DNA from: Hydractinia symbiolongicarpus
Lineage: Eukaryota > Cnidaria > Hydrozoa > Anthoathecata > Hydractiniidae
DNA length: 64,000 bases
Reading direction: 5' to 3'
Assembly: GCF_029227915.1 (NCBI RefSeq)
Contig: NC_079887.1
Coordinates: forward strand, 27,837,650 to 27,901,649
This document shows positions 21,594 through 35,860 of the stretch, piece after piece. The notes beneath the pieces are model-generated. The model had not been told where the DNA came from, made no database searches, and saw only the letters and a list, made by a program, of their open reading frames with translations. The position numbers and the translations under genes are program-made. Every line of letters starts with the position of its first letter. Position 1 is the first letter of the stretch.

Positions 21594-24500
21594 GTATAGT
21601 CAAAAGTATACAAAGAAAGTACCCAGGGAGTAAACTCATTTCCAGAACGATTTTTTAAATTATTTTTTCACCACTAAAACGCATAAGACTTGTAGTTTTT
21701 AAAAATGTTTTCATTTTTGATGAGACGCTGAATAAAAGAAGTTTAATCGCCAGCAAACGAAAACCCGCGATTTCCCGTAAATTCCGGGCTTGGCCCGTAT
21801 AGTCAAAAGTAAACAAAGAAAGTACCCAGGGAGTAAACTCATTTCCAAAACGATTTTTTATATTATTTTTTTACCACTAAACGCATGAGACTTGTAGTTT
21901 TCAAAAATATTTTCATATTTGATGGGACGCTGAATAAAAGAAGTTTAATCGCCGGCAAACGAAAATCCGCGATTTCCCGTAAATCCCGGACTCGGCCCGT
22001 ATAGTCAAAAGTATACAAAGAAAGTACCCAGGGAGTAAACTCATTTCCCGAACGATTTTTTAAATTATTTTTTCACCACTAAAACGCATGAGACTTGTAG
22101 TTTTCAAAAATGTTTTCATTTTTGATGAGACGCTTAATGAAAGAGGTTTAATCGCCGGCAAACGAAATCCCGCGTTTTCCCGTAAATCGGGGGCTTGGCC
22201 CGTATAGTCGAATGTATACAAAGAAAGTACCCAGGGAGTAAACTCATTTCCCGAACGATTTTTTAAATTTTTTTTTCACCACTAAAACGCATGAGACTTG
22301 TAGTTTTCAAAAATGTTTTCATTTTTGATGAGACGCTTAATGAAAGAGGTTTAATCGCCGGAAAACAAAAACCCGCGATTTCCCGTAAATCCCGGGCTTG
22401 GCCCGTATAGTCAAATGTATACAAAGAAAGTACCCAGGGAGTAAACTCATTTCCCGAACGATTTTTTAAATTATTTTTTCACGACTAAAACGCATGAGAC
22501 TTGTAGTTTTCAAAAATGTTTTCATTTTTGATGAGACGCTGAATAAAAGCAGTTTAATCGCCGGCAAACGAAAACCCGCGATTTCCCTAAATCACGGACT
22601 CGGCCCGTATAGTCAAAAGTATACAAAGAAAGTACCCAGGGAGTAAACTCATTTCCAGAACGATTTTTTTAATTATTTTTTCACCACTAAAACGCATAAG
22701 ACTTGTAGTTTTTAAAAATATTTTCATATTTGATGGGACGCTGAATAAAAATAGTTTAATCGCCGGCAAACGAAAATCCGCGATTTCCCGTAAATCCCGG
22801 ACTCAGCCCGTATAGTCAAAAGTATACAAAGAAAGTACCCAGGGAGTAAACTCATTTCCCGAACGATTTTTTAAATTATTTTTTCACCACTAAAACGCAT
22901 GAGACTTGTAGTTTTCAAAAATGTTATCATTTTTGATGAGACGCTTAATGAAAGAGGTTTAATCGCCGGCAAACGAAATCCCGCGTTTTCCCGTTAATCC
23001 GGGGCTTGGCCCGTATAGTCGCATGTATACAAAGAAAGTACCCAGGGAGTAAACTCATTTCCCGAACGATTTTTTAATTTTTTTTTTCACCACTAAAACG
23101 CATGAGACTTGTAGTTTTTAAAAATGTTTTCATTTTTGATGAGACGCTGAATAAAAGAAGTTTAATCGCCGGCAAACGAAAACCTGCGATTTCCCGTAAA
23201 TCCCGGGCTTGGCCCGTATAGTCAAAAGTATACAAAGAAAGTACCCAGGGAGTAAACTCATTTCCCAAACGATTTTTTATATTATTTTTTTACCACTAAA
23301 CGCATGAGACTTGTAGTTTTCAAAAATATTTTCATATTTGATGGGACGCTGAATAAAAGAAGTTTAATCGCCGGCAAACGAAAATCCGCGATTTCCCGTA
23401 AATCCCGGACTCGGCCCGTATAGTCAAAAGTATACAAAGAAAGTACCCAGGGAGTTAACTCATTTCCCGAACGATTTTTTAAATTATTTTTTCACCACTA
23501 AAACGCATGAGACTTGTAGTTTTCAAAAATGTTATCATTTTTGATGAGACGCTTAATGAAAGAGGTTTAATCGCCGGCAAACGAAATCCCGCGTTTTCCC
23601 GTAAATCCGGGGCTTGGCCCGTATAGTCGAATGTATACAAAGAAAGTACCCAGGGAGTAAACTTATTTCCCGAACGATTTTTTAATTTTTTTTTTCACCA
23701 CTAAAACGCATGAGACTTGTAGTTTTCAAAAATGTTTTCATTTTTGATGAGACGCTTAATGAAAGAGGTTTAATCGCCGGAAAACGAAAACCCGCGATTT
23801 CCCGTAAATCCCAGGCTTGGCCCGTATAGTCGAATGTATACAAAGAAAGTACCCTGTGAGTAAACTCATTTCCAGAACGATTTTTTAAATTATTTTTTCA
23901 CCACTAAAACGCATCAGACTTGTAGTTTTTAAAAATGTTTTCATTTTTGATGAGACGCTGAATAAAAGAAGTTTAATCGCCGGCAAACGAAAACCCGCGA
24001 TTTCCCGTAAATCCCGGCTTGGCCCGTATAGTCAAAAGTATACAAAGAAAGTACCCAGGGAGTAAACTCATTTCCCGAACGATTTTTTCAATTATTTTTT
24101 CACCACTAAAACGCATGAGACTTGTAGTTTTCAAAAATGTTATCATTTTTGATGAGACGCTTAATGAAAGAGGTTTAATCGCCGGCAAACGAAATCCCGC
24201 GTTTTCCCGTTAATCCGGGGCTTGGCCCGTATAGTCGCATGTATACAAAGAAAGTACCCAGGGAGTAAACTCATTTCCCGAACGATTTTTAAATTTTTTT
24301 TTTCACCACTAAAACGCATGAGACTTGTAGTTTTTAAAAATGTTTTCATTTTTGATGAGACGCTGAATAAAAGAAGTTTAATCGCCGGCAAACGAAAACC
24401 TGCGATTTCCCGTAAATCCCGGGCTTGGCCCGTATAGTCAAAAGTATACAAAGAAAGTACCCAGGGAGTAAACTCATTTCCCAAACGTTTTTTTATATTA

Positions 24501-25429
24501 TTTTTTTACCACTAAACGCATGAGACTTGTAGTTTTCAAAAATATTTTCATATTTGATGGGACGCTGAATAAAGGAAGTTTAATCTCCGGCAAACGAAAA
24601 CCCGCGATTTCCCGTAAACCCCGGCTTGGCCCCTATAGTCAAAAGTATACAAAGAAAGTACCCAGGGATTAAACTCATTTCCCGAACGATTTTTTAAATT
24701 ATTTTTTCACCACTAAAACGCATGAGACTTGTAGTTTTCAAGAATGTTTTCATTTTTGATGAAACGCTGAATAAAAGCAGTTTAATCGCCGGCACACGAA
24801 AACCCGCGATTTCCCGTAAATCCCGGGCTTGGCACGTATAGTCGAATGTATACAAAGAAAGTACCCTGTGAGTTAACTCATTTCCAGAACGATTTTTTAA
24901 ATTATTTTTTCACCACTAAACCGCATAAGACTTGTAGTTTTTAAAAATGTTTTCATTTTTGATGAGACGCTGAATAAAAGAAGTTTAATCGCCGGCAAAC
25001 GAAAACCCGCGATTTCCCGTAAATCCCGGCTTGGCCCGTATAGTCAAAAGTATACAAAGAAAGTACCCAGGGAGTAAACTCATTTCCCGAACGATTTTTT
25101 AAATTATTTTTTCACCACTAAAACGCATGAGACTTGTAGTTTTCAAAAATGCTTTTATTTTTGATGAGACGCTGAATAAAAGCAGTTTAATCGCCGGCAA
25201 ACGAAAACCTGCGATTTCCCTAAATCCCGGACTCGGCCGGTATAGTCAAAAGTATACAAAGAAAGTACCCAAGGAGTAAACTCATTTCCCGAACGATTTT
25301 TTATATTATTTTTTTACCACTAAACGCATGAGACTTGTAGTTTTTAAAAATATTTTCATATTTGATGGGACGCTGAATAAAAGAAGTTTAATCGCCGGCA
25401 AACGAAAATCCGCGATTTCCCGTAAATCC

Positions 25430-28306
25430 CGGACTCGGCCCGTATAGTCAAAAGTATACAAAGAAAGTACCCAGTGAGTAAACTCATTTCCCGAACGATT
25501 TTTTAAATTATTTTTTCACCACTAAAACGCATGAGACTTGTAGTTTTCAAAAATGTTTTCATTTTTGATGAGACGCTTAATGAAAGAGGTTTAATCGCCG
25601 GCAAACGAAATCCCGCGTTTTCCCGTAAATCCGGGGCTTGGCCCGTATAGTCGAATGTATACAAAGAAAGTACCCTGTGAGTAAACTCATTTCCCGAACG
25701 ATTTTTTAAATTATTTTTTCACCACTAAAACGCATGAGACTTGTAGCTTTCAAAAATGTTTTCATTTTTGATGAGACGCTGAATAAAAGAAGTTTAATCG
25801 CCGGCAAACGAAAACCTGCGATTTCCCGTAAATCCTGGACTCGGCCCGTATAGTCAAAAGTATACAAAGAAAGTACCCAGGGAGTAAACTCATTTCCAAA
25901 AAGATTTTTTAAATTATTATTTCACCACTAAAACACATGAGACTTGTAGTTTTCAAAAATGTTTTCATTTTTGATGAGACGCTGAATAAAAGAAGTTTAA
26001 TCGCCGGCAAACGAAAACCCGCGATTTCCCGTAAATCCCGGCTTGGCCCCTATAGTCAAAAGTATACAAAGAAAGTACCCAGGGAGTAAACTCATTTCCT
26101 GAACGATTTTTTGAATTATTTTTTCACCACTAAAACGCATGACACTTGTAGTTTTCAAAAATGTTTTCATTTTTGATGAGACGCTGAATAAAAGCAGTTT
26201 AATCGCCGGCAAACGAAAACCTGCGATTTGCCTAAATCCCGGACTCGGCCCGTATAGTCAAAAGTATACAAAGAAAGTACCCAGGGAGTAAACTCATTTC
26301 CAGAACGATTTTTTAAATTATATTTTCACCACTAAAACGCATGAGACTTGTAGTTTTTAAAAATGTTTTCATTTTTGATGAGACGCTGAATAAAAGAAGT
26401 TTAATCGCTGGCAAACGAAAACCCGCGATTTCCCGTAAATCCCGGGCTTGACCCGTATAGTCAAAAGTATACAAAGAAAGTACCCAGGGAGTAAACTCAT
26501 TTCCCGAACGATTTTTTAAATTACTTTTTCACCACTAAAACGCACGAGACTTGTAGTTTTTAAAAATGTTTTTATTTTTGAAGAGACGCTGAATAAAAGA
26601 AGTTTAATCGCCGGCAAACGAAAACCTGCGATTTCCCGTAAATCCTGGACTCGGCCCGTATAGTCAAAAGTATACAAAGAAAGTACCCAGGGAGTAAACT
26701 CATTTCCAAAAAGATTTTTTAAATTATTATTTCACCACTAAAACGCATGAGACTTGTAGTTTTCAAGAATGTTTTCATTTTTGATGAGACGCTGAATAAA
26801 AGCAGTTTAATCGCCGGCAAACAAAAACCCGCGATTTCCCGTAAATCCCGGGCTTGGCACGTATAGTTGAATGTATACAAAGAAAGTACCCTGTGAATTA
26901 ACTCATTTCCAAAACGATTTTTTAAATTACTTTTTCACCACTAAAACGCATGAGACTTTTAGTTTTTAAAAATGTTTTCATTTTTGATGAGACGCTGAAT
27001 AAAAGAAGTGTAATCGCCGGCAAACGAAAACCTGCGATTTCCCGTAAATCCTGGACTCGGCCCGTATAGTCAAAAGTATACAAAGAAAGTACCCAGGGTG
27101 TAAACTCATTTCCCAAACGATTTTTTAAATTATTATTTCACCACTAAAACGCATGAGACTTGTAGTTTTCAAGAATGTTTTCATTTTTGATGAGACGCTG
27201 AATAAAAGCAGTTTAATCGCCGGCAAACGAAAACCCGCGATTTCCCGTAAATCCCGGGCTTAGCACGTATAGTCGAATGTATACAAAGAAAGTACCCTGT
27301 GAGTTAACTCATTTCCAGAACGATTTTTTAAATTATTTTTTCATCACTAAAACGCATAAGACTTGTAGTTTTTAAAAATGTTTTCATTTTTTATGAGACG
27401 CTGAATAAAATAAGTTTAATCGCCGGCAAACGAAAACCCGCGTTTTCCCGTAAATCCCGGCTTGGCCCGTATAGTCAAAAGTATACAAAGAAAGTACCCA
27501 GGGAGTAAACTCATTTCCCAAACGATTTTTTAAATTATTAATTCGCCACTAAAACGCATGAGACTTGTAGTTTTCAAGAATGTTTTCATTTTTGATGAGA
27601 CGCTGAATAAAAGCAGTTTAATCGCTGGAAACGAAAACCCGCGATTTCCCGTAAATCCCGGGCTTAGCACGTATAGTCGAATGTATACAAAGAAAGTACC
27701 CTGTGAGTTAACTCATTTCCAGAACGATTTTTTAAATTATTTTTTCATCACTAAAACGCATAAGACTTGTAGTTTTTAAAAATGTTTTCATTTTTGATGA
27801 GACGCTGAATAAAAGAAGTTTAATCGCCGGCAAACGAAAACCCGCGTTTTCCCGTTAATCCCGGCTTGGCCCGTATAGTCAAAAGTATACAAAGAAAGTA
27901 CCCAGGGAGTAAACTCATTTCCCGAACGATTTTTTAAATTATTTTTTCACCACTAAAACGCATGAGACTTGTAGTTTTCAAAAATGTTTTCATTTTTGAT
28001 GAGACGCTGAATAAAAGCAGTTTAATCGCCGGCAAACGAAAACCTGCGATTTCCCTAAATCCCGGACTCGGCCCGTATAGTCAAAAGTATACAAAGAAAG
28101 TACCCAGGGAGTAAACTCATTTCCAGAACGATTTTTTAAATTATTTTTTCACCACTAAAACGCATAAGACTTGTAGTTTTTAAAAATGTTTTCATTTTTA
28201 AAGAGACGCTGAATAAAAGAAGTTTAATCGCCGGCAAACGAAAACCCGCGACTTCCCGTAAATCCCGGGCTTGGCCCGTATAGTCAAAAGTATACAAAGA
28301 AAGTAC
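25430..28306 (+). repeat. ~14-15-monomer higher-order unit, copy 1
   Basis: Followed directly by a second copy at about 28307-31350. In the left half the offset is 2836 bp (14 monomers): cccagtgag at 25470 and 28306, taccctgtg at 25671 and 28507, and the ccaaaaagat variant at about 25897 and 28733 and again at about 26705 and 29541. In the right half (from about 26900) the offset is 3038 bp (15 monomers): the matching monomers begin near 26922 and 29960. One monomer was therefore gained or lost after the tandem duplication, near 29740-29940. Confidence 0.8.
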
Positions 28307-31300
28307 CCAGTGAGTAAACTCATTTCCCGAACGATTTTTTAAATTATTTTTTCACCACTAAAACGCATGAGACTTGTAGTTTTCAAAAATGTTTTCATTT
28401 TTGATGAGACGCTTAATGAAAGAGGTTTAATCGCCGGCAAACGAAATCCCGCGTTTTCCCGTAAATCCGGGGCTTGGCCCGTATAGTCGAATGTATACAA
28501 AGAAAGTACCCTGTGAGTAAACTCATTTCCCGAACTATTTTTTAAATTATTTTTTCATCAGTAAAACGCATGAGACTTGTAGTTTTCAAAAATGTTTTCA
28601 TTTTTGATGAGACGCTGAATAAAAGAAGTTTAATCGCCGGCAAACGAAAACCTGCGATTTCTCGTAAATCCTGGACTCGGCCCGTATAGTCAAAAGTATA
28701 CAAAGAAAGTACCCAGGGAGTAAACTCATTTCCAAAAAGATTTTTTAAATTATTATTTCACCACTAAAACGCATGAGACTTGTAGTTTTCAAAAATGTTT
28801 TCATTTTTGATGAGACGCTGAATAAAAGAAGTTTAATCGCCGGCAAACGAAAACCCGCGATTTCCCGTAAATCCCGGCTTGGCCCCTATAGTCAAAAGTA
28901 TACAAAAAAAGTACCCAGGGAGTAAACTCATTTCCCGAACGATTTTTTGAATTATTTTTTTACCACTAAAACGCATGACACTTGTAGTTTTCAAAAATGT
29001 TTTCATTTTTGATGAGACGCTGAATAAAAGCAGTTTAATCGCCGGCAAACGAAAACCTGCGATTTGCCTAAATCCCGGACTCGGCCCGTATAGTCAAAAG
29101 TATACAAAGAAAGTACCCAGGGAGTAAACTCATTTCCAGAACGATTTTTTAAATTATATTTTCACCACTAAAACGCATGAGACTTGTAGTTTTTAAAAAT
29201 GTTTTCATTTTTGATGAGACGCTGAATAAAAGAAGTTTAATCGCCGGCAAACGAAAACCCGCGATTTCCCGTAAATCCCGGGCTTGACCCGTATAGTCAA
29301 AAGTATACAAAGAAAGTACCCAGGGAGTAAACTCATTTCCCGAACGATTTTTTAAATTACTTTTTCACCACTAAAACGCACGAGACTTGATGTTTTTAAA
29401 AATGTTTTCATTTTTGATGAGACGCTGAATAAAAGATGTTTAATCGCCGGCAAACGAAAACCTGCGATTTCCCGTAAATCCTGAACTCGGCCCGTATAGT
29501 CAAAAGTATACAAAGAAAGTACCCAGGGAGTAAACTCATTTCCAAAAAGATTTTTTAAATTATTATTTCACCACTAAAACGCATGAGACTTGTAGTTTTC
29601 AAGAATGTTTTCATTTTTGATGAGACGCTGAATAAAAGCAGTTTAATCGCCGGCAAACGAAAACCCGCGATTTCCCGTAAATCCCGGGCTTGGCACGTAT
29701 AGTCGAATGTATACAAAGAAAGTACCCTGTGAGTTAACTCATTTCCAGAACGATTTTTTAAATTATTTTTTCACCACTAAAACGCGTAAGACTTGTAGTT
29801 TTTAAAAATGTTTTCATTTTTGATGAGACGCTGAATAAAAGAAGTTTAATCGCCGGCAAACGGAAACCCGCGATTTCCCGTAAATCCCGGCTTGGCCCGT
29901 ATAGTCAAAAGTATACAAAGAAAGTACCCAGGGAGTAAACTCATTTCCCGAACGATTTTTTAAATTACTTTTTCACCACTAAAACGCATGAGACTTTTAG
30001 TTTTTAAAAATGTTTTCATTTTTGATGAGACGCTGAATAAAAGAAGTGTAATCGCCGGCAAACGAAAACCTGCGATTTCCCGTAAATCCTGGACTCGGCC
30101 CGTATAGTCAAAAGTATACAAAGAAAGTACCCAGGGTGTAAACTCATTTCCCAAACGATTTTTTAAATTATTATTTCACCACTAAAACGCATGAGACTTG
30201 TAGTTTTCAAGAATGTTTTCATTTTTGATGAGACGCTGAATAAAAGCAGTTTAATCGCCGGCAAACGAAAACCCGCGATTTCCCGTAAATCTCGGGCTTA
30301 GCACGTATAGTCGAATGTATACAAAGAAAGTACCCTGTGAGTTAACTCATTTCCAGAACGATTTTTTAAATTATTTTTTCATCACTAAAACGCATAAGAC
30401 TTGTAGTTTTTAAAAATGTTTTCATATTTGATGAGACGCTGAATAAAATAAGTTTAATCGCCGGCAAACGAAAACCCGCGTTTTCCCGTAAATCCCGGCT
30501 TGGCCCGTATAGTCAAAAGTATACAAAGAAAGTACCCAGGGAGTAAACTCATTTCCCAAACGATTTTTTAAATTATTATTTCGCCACTAAAACGCATGAG
30601 ACTTGTAGTTTTCAAGAATGTTTTCATTTTTGATGAGACGCTGAATAAAAGCAGTTTAATCGCCGGCAAACGAAAACCCGCGATTTCACGTAAATCCCGG
30701 GCTTAGCACGTATAGTCGAATGTATACAAAGAAAGTACCCTGTGAGTTAACTCATTTCCAGAACGATTTTTTAAATTATTTTTTCATCACTAAAACGCAT
30801 AAGACTTGTAGTTTTTAAAAATGTTTTCATTTTTGATGAGACGCTGAATAAAAGAAGTTTAATCGCCGGCAAACGAAAACCCGCGTTTTCCCGTTAATCC
30901 CGGCTTGGCCCGTATAGTCAAAAGTATACAAAGAAAGTACCCAGGGAGTAAACTCATTTCCCGAACGATTTTTTAAATTATTTTTTCACCACTAAAACGC
31001 ATGAGACTTGTAGTTTTCAAAAATGTTTTCATTTTTGATGAGACGCTGAATAAAAGCAGTTTAATCGCCGGCAAACGAAAACCTGCGATTTCCCTAAATC
31101 CCGGACTCGGCCCGTATAGTCAAAAGTATACAAAGAAAGTACCCAGGGAGTAAACTCATTTCCAGAACGATTTTTTAAATTATTTTTTCACCACTAAAAC
31201 GCATAAGACTTGTAGTTTTTAAAAATGTTTTCATTTTTGAAGAGACGCTGAATAAAAGAAGTTTAATCGCCGGCAAACGAAAACCCGCGACTTCCCGTAA

Positions 31301-31350
31301 ATCCCGGGCTTGGCCCGTATAGTCAAAAGTATACAAAGAAAGTACCCAGG
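28307..31350 (+). repeat. ~15-monomer higher-order unit, copy 2
   Basis: Tandem partner of the unit at 25430-28306, with one extra monomer. The variant cccgcgacttcccg occurs at about 28250 and 31289, in step with the 3038-bp offset. Substitutions between the copies are few but present (for example 'tttttatgagacg' at about 27390 against 'atttgatgagacg' in the partner). Confidence 0.8.
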
Positions 31351-32539
31351 GAGTAAACTCATTTCCCGAACGATTTTTTATATTATTTTTTTACCACTAA
31401 ACGCATGAGACTTGTAGTTTTCAAAAATATTTTTATATTTGATGGGACTCTGAACAAAAGAAGTTTAATCGCCGGCAAACGAAAATCCGCGATTTCCCGT
31501 AAATCCCGGACTCGTCCCGTATAGTCAAAAGTATACAAAGAAAGTACCCAAGGAGTAAACTCATTTCCCGAACGATTTTTTAAATTTTTTTTTCACCACT
31601 AAAACGCATGAGACTTGTAGTTTTCAAAAATGTTTTCATTTTTGATAAGACGCTTAATGAAAGAGGTTTAATCACCGGAAAACGAAAACCCGCGATTTCC
31701 CGTAAATCCCGGGCTTGGCCCGTATAGTCGAATGTATACAAAGAAAGTACCCTGTGAGTAAACTCATTTCCAGAACGATTTTTTAAATTATTTTTTCACC
31801 ACTAAAACGCATAAGACTTGTAGTTTTTAAAAATGTTTTCATTTTTGATGAGACGCTGAATAAAAGAAGTTTAATCGCCGGCAAACGAAAACCCGCTATT
31901 TCCCGTAAATCCCGGCTTGGCACGTATAGTCGAATGTATACAAAGAAAGTACCCTGTGAGTAAACTCATTTCCAGAACGATTTTTTAAATTATTTTTTCA
32001 CCACTATAGCCCATGAGACTTGTAGTTTTCAAAAATGTTTTCATTTTTGATGAGACGCTGAATAAAAGCAGTTTAATCGCCGGCAAACGAAAACCTGCGA
32101 TTTCCCTAAATCCCGGACTCGGCCGGCATAGTCAAAAGTATACAAAGAAAGTACCCAGGGAGTAAACTCATTTCCAGAACGATTTTTAAAATTATATTTT
32201 CACCAGTAAAACGCGTGAGACTTGTAGTTTTTAAAAATGTTTTCATTTTTGATGAGACGCTGAATAAAAGAAGTTTAATCGCCGGCAAACGAAAACCCGC
32301 AATTTCCCGTAAATCCCGGCTTGGCCCGTATAGTCAAAAGTATACAAAGAAAGTACCCAGGGAGTAAACTCATTTTCCGAACGATTTTTTAAATTATTTT
32401 TTCACCACTAAAACGCATGAGACTTGTAGTTTTCAAAAATGTTTTCATTTTTGATGAGACGCTGAATAAAAGCAGTTTAATCGCCGGCAAACGAAAACCT
32501 GCGATTTCCCTAAATCCCGGACTCGGCCCGTATAGTCAA

Positions 32540-35500
32540 AAGTATACAAAGAAAGTACCAAGGGAGTAAACTCATTTCCAGAACGATTTTTTAAATTATT
32601 TTTTAACCACTAAAACGCATAAGACTTGTAGTTTTTAAAAATGTTTTCATTTTTGATGAGACGCTGAATAAAAGAAGTTTAATCGCCGGCAAAAGAAAAT
32701 CCGCGATTTCCCGTAAATCCCGCGCTTGGCCCGTATAGTCAAAAGCATACAAAGAAAGTACCCAGGGAGTAAACTCATTTCTCGAACGATTTTTTATGTT
32801 ATTTTTTTACCACTAAACGCATGAGATTTGTAGTTTTTAAAAATATTTCATATTTGATGGGACGCTGAATAAAAGAAGTTTAATCGCCGGCAAACGAAAA
32901 TCCGCGATTTCCCGTAAATCCCGGACTCGGCCCGTATAGTCAAAAGTATACAAAGAAAGTACCCAGGGAGTAAACTCATTTCCCGAACGATTTTTTAAAT
33001 TATTTTTTCACCACTAAAACGCATGAGACTTGTAGTTTTCAAAAATGTTTTCATTTTTGATGAGACGCTGAATAAAAGCAGTTCAATCGCCGGCAAACGA
33101 AAACCTGCGATTTCCCTAAATCCCGGACTCGGCCCGTATAGTCAAAAGTATACAAAGAAAGTACCCAGGGAGTAAACTCATTTCCAGAACGATTTTTTAA
33201 AATATATTTTCACCACTAAAACGCATGAGACTTGTAGTTTTTAAAAATGTTTTCATTTTTGATGAGACGCTGAATAAAAGAAGTTTAATCGCCGGTAAAC
33301 GAAAACCCGCGATTTCCCTTAAATCCCGGCTTGGCCCGTATAGTCAAAAGTATACAAAGAAAGTACCCAGGGAGTAAACTCATTTTCCGAACGATTTTTT
33401 AAATTCTTTTTTCACCACTAAAACGCATGAGACTTGTAGTTTTCAAAAATGTTTTCATTTTTGATGAGATGCTGAATAAAAGCAGTTTAATCGCCGGCAA
33501 ACGAAAACCTGCGATTTCCCTAAATCCCGGACTCGGCCCGTATAGTCAAAAGTATACAAAGAAAGTACCAAGGGAGTAAACTCATTTCCAGAACGATTTT
33601 TTAAATTATTTTTTCACCACTAAAACGCATAAGACTTGTAGTTTTTAAAAATGTTTTCATTTTTGATGAGACGCTGAATAAAAGAAGTTTAATCGCCGGC
33701 AAACGAAAACCCGCGATTTCCCGTAAATCCCACGCTTGGCCCGTATAGTCAAAAGCATACAAAGAAAGTACCCAGGGAGTAAACTCATTTCCCGAACGAT
33801 TTTTTATGTTATTTTTTTACCACTAAACGCATGAGACTTGTAGTTTTCAAAAATATTTTCATATTTGATGGGACGCTGAATAAAAGAAGTTTAATCGCCG
33901 GCAAACGAAAATCCGCGATTTCCCGTAAATCCCGGACTCGGCCCGTATAGTCAAAAGTATACAAAGAAAGTACCCAGGGAGTAAACTCATTTCCCGAACG
34001 ATTTTTTAAATTTTTTTTTCACCACTAAAACGCATGAGACTTGTAGTTTTCAAAAATGTTTTCATTTTTGATGAGACGCTAAATAAAAGCAGTTTAATCG
34101 CCGGCAAACGAAAACCTGCGATTTCCCTAAATCCCGGACTCGGCCCGTATAGTCAAAAGTATACAAAGAAAGTACCCAGGGAGTAAACTCATTTCCAGAA
34201 CGATTTTTTAAATTATATTTTCACCACTAAAACGCATGAGACTTGTAGTTTTTAAAAATGTTTTCATTTTTGATGAGACGCTGAATAAAAGAAGTTTAAT
34301 CGCCGGCAAACGAAAACCCGCGATTTCCCGTAAATCCCGGCTTGGCCCGTATAGTCAAAAGTATACAAAGAAAGTACCCAGGGAGTAAACTCATTTACCG
34401 AACGATTTTTTAAATTATTTTTCACCACTAAAACGCATGAGACTTGTAGTTTTCAAAAATGTTTTCATTTTTGATGAGACGCTGAATAAAAGCAGTTTAA
34501 TCGCCGGCAAACAAAAACCTGCGATTTCCCTAAATCCCGGACTCGGCCCGTATAGTCAAAAGTAAACAAAGAAAGTACCCAGGGAGTAAACTCATTTCCA
34601 GAACGATTTTTTAAATTATTTTTTCACCACTAAAACGCATAAGACTTGTAGTTTTCAAAAATATTTTCATATTTGATGGGACGCTGAATAAAAGAAGTTT
34701 AATCGCCGGCAAACGAAAACCTGCGATTTCCCGTAAATCCTGGACTCGGCCCGTATAGTCAAAAGTATACAAAGAAAGTACCCTGTGAGTAAACTCATTT
34801 CCCAAACGATTTTTTAAATTATTATTTCACCACTAAAACGCATGAGACTTGTAGTTTTCAAGAATGTTTTCATTTTTGATGAGACGCTGAATAAAAGCAG
34901 TTTAATCGCCGGCAAACGAAAACCCGCGATTTCCCGTAAATCCCGGACTCGGCCCGTATAGTCGAAAGTATACAAAGAAAGTACCCAGGGAGTAAACTCA
35001 TTTCCCGTACGATTTTTTAAATTATTTTTTCACCCCTAAAGCCCATGAGACTTAGAGTTTTCAATAATGTTTTCATTTTTGATGAGACGCTTAATGAAAG
35101 AGGTTTAATCGCCGGCAAACGAAATCCCGCGTTTTCCCGTAAATCCGGGGCTTGGCCCGTATTGTCAAATGTATACAAAGAAAGTACCCAGGGAGTAAAC
35201 TCATTTCCCGAACGATTTTTAAAATTTTTTTTTCACAACTAAAACGCATGAGACTTGTAGTTTTCAAAAATGTTTTCATTTTTGATGAGACGCTTAATGA
35301 AAGAGGTTTAATCGCCGGAAAACGAAAACCCGCGATTTCCCGTAAATCCCGGGTTTGGCCCGTATAGTCGAATGTATACAAAGAAAGTACCCTGTGAGTA
35401 AACTCATTTCCAGAACGATTTTTTTAATTATTTTTTCACCACTAAAACGCATCAGACTTGTAGTTTTTAAAAATGTTTTCATTTTTGATGAGACGCTGAA

Positions 35501-35860
35501 TAAAAGAAGTTTAATCGCCGGCAAACGAAAACCCGCGATTTCACGTAAATCCCGGCTTGGCACGTATAGTCGAATGTATACAAAGAAAGTACCCTGTGAG
35601 TAAACTCATTTCCAGAACGATTTTTTAAATTATTTCTTCACCACTAAAGCCCATGAGACTTGTAGTTTTTAAAAATGTTTTCATTTTTGATGAGACGCTG
35701 AATAAAAGAAGTTTAATCGCCGGCAAACGAAAACCCGCTATTTCCCGTAAATCCCGGCTTGGCACGTATAGTCGAATGTATACAAAGAAAGTACCCTGTG
35801 AGTAAACTCATTTCCAGAACGATTTTTTAAATTATTTTTTCACCACTATAGCCCATGAGA
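32540..35860 (+). repeat. 4247-bp higher-order duplication, copy 1
   Basis: Repeats at 36790-40110 with a constant 4247-bp offset (21 monomers) over about 3.3 kb. Shared rare markers: agtaccaagg (32554 and 36801), gagatttg with a shortened 'aatatttcat' (32824 and 37071), gagatgctg (about 33466 and 37713), and the run of cccctaaagcccatgag / cttaatgaaagagg / cttcaccactaaagccc monomers (about 35032-35650 and 39279-39900). Only scattered single-base differences were noticed. The copies diverge after the cactatagcccatgag monomer. Confidence 0.85.

Noticed and set aside
21412-21639. 75-codon ORF crossing the LINE/satellite junction as a fusion gene
   Set aside because: Its first 15 or so codons are satellite sequence joined by chance to the truncated ORF1 end; only the LINE part is meaningful.
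35360-35375. Possible CENP-B box in monomers reading cccgtatagtcgaatg
   Set aside because: The reverse-complement CENP-B core needs CCCG-N2-T-N4-CGAA. The satellite has CCCG-TA-T-AGT-CGAA, one base short between T and CGAA, so the essential spacing fails.
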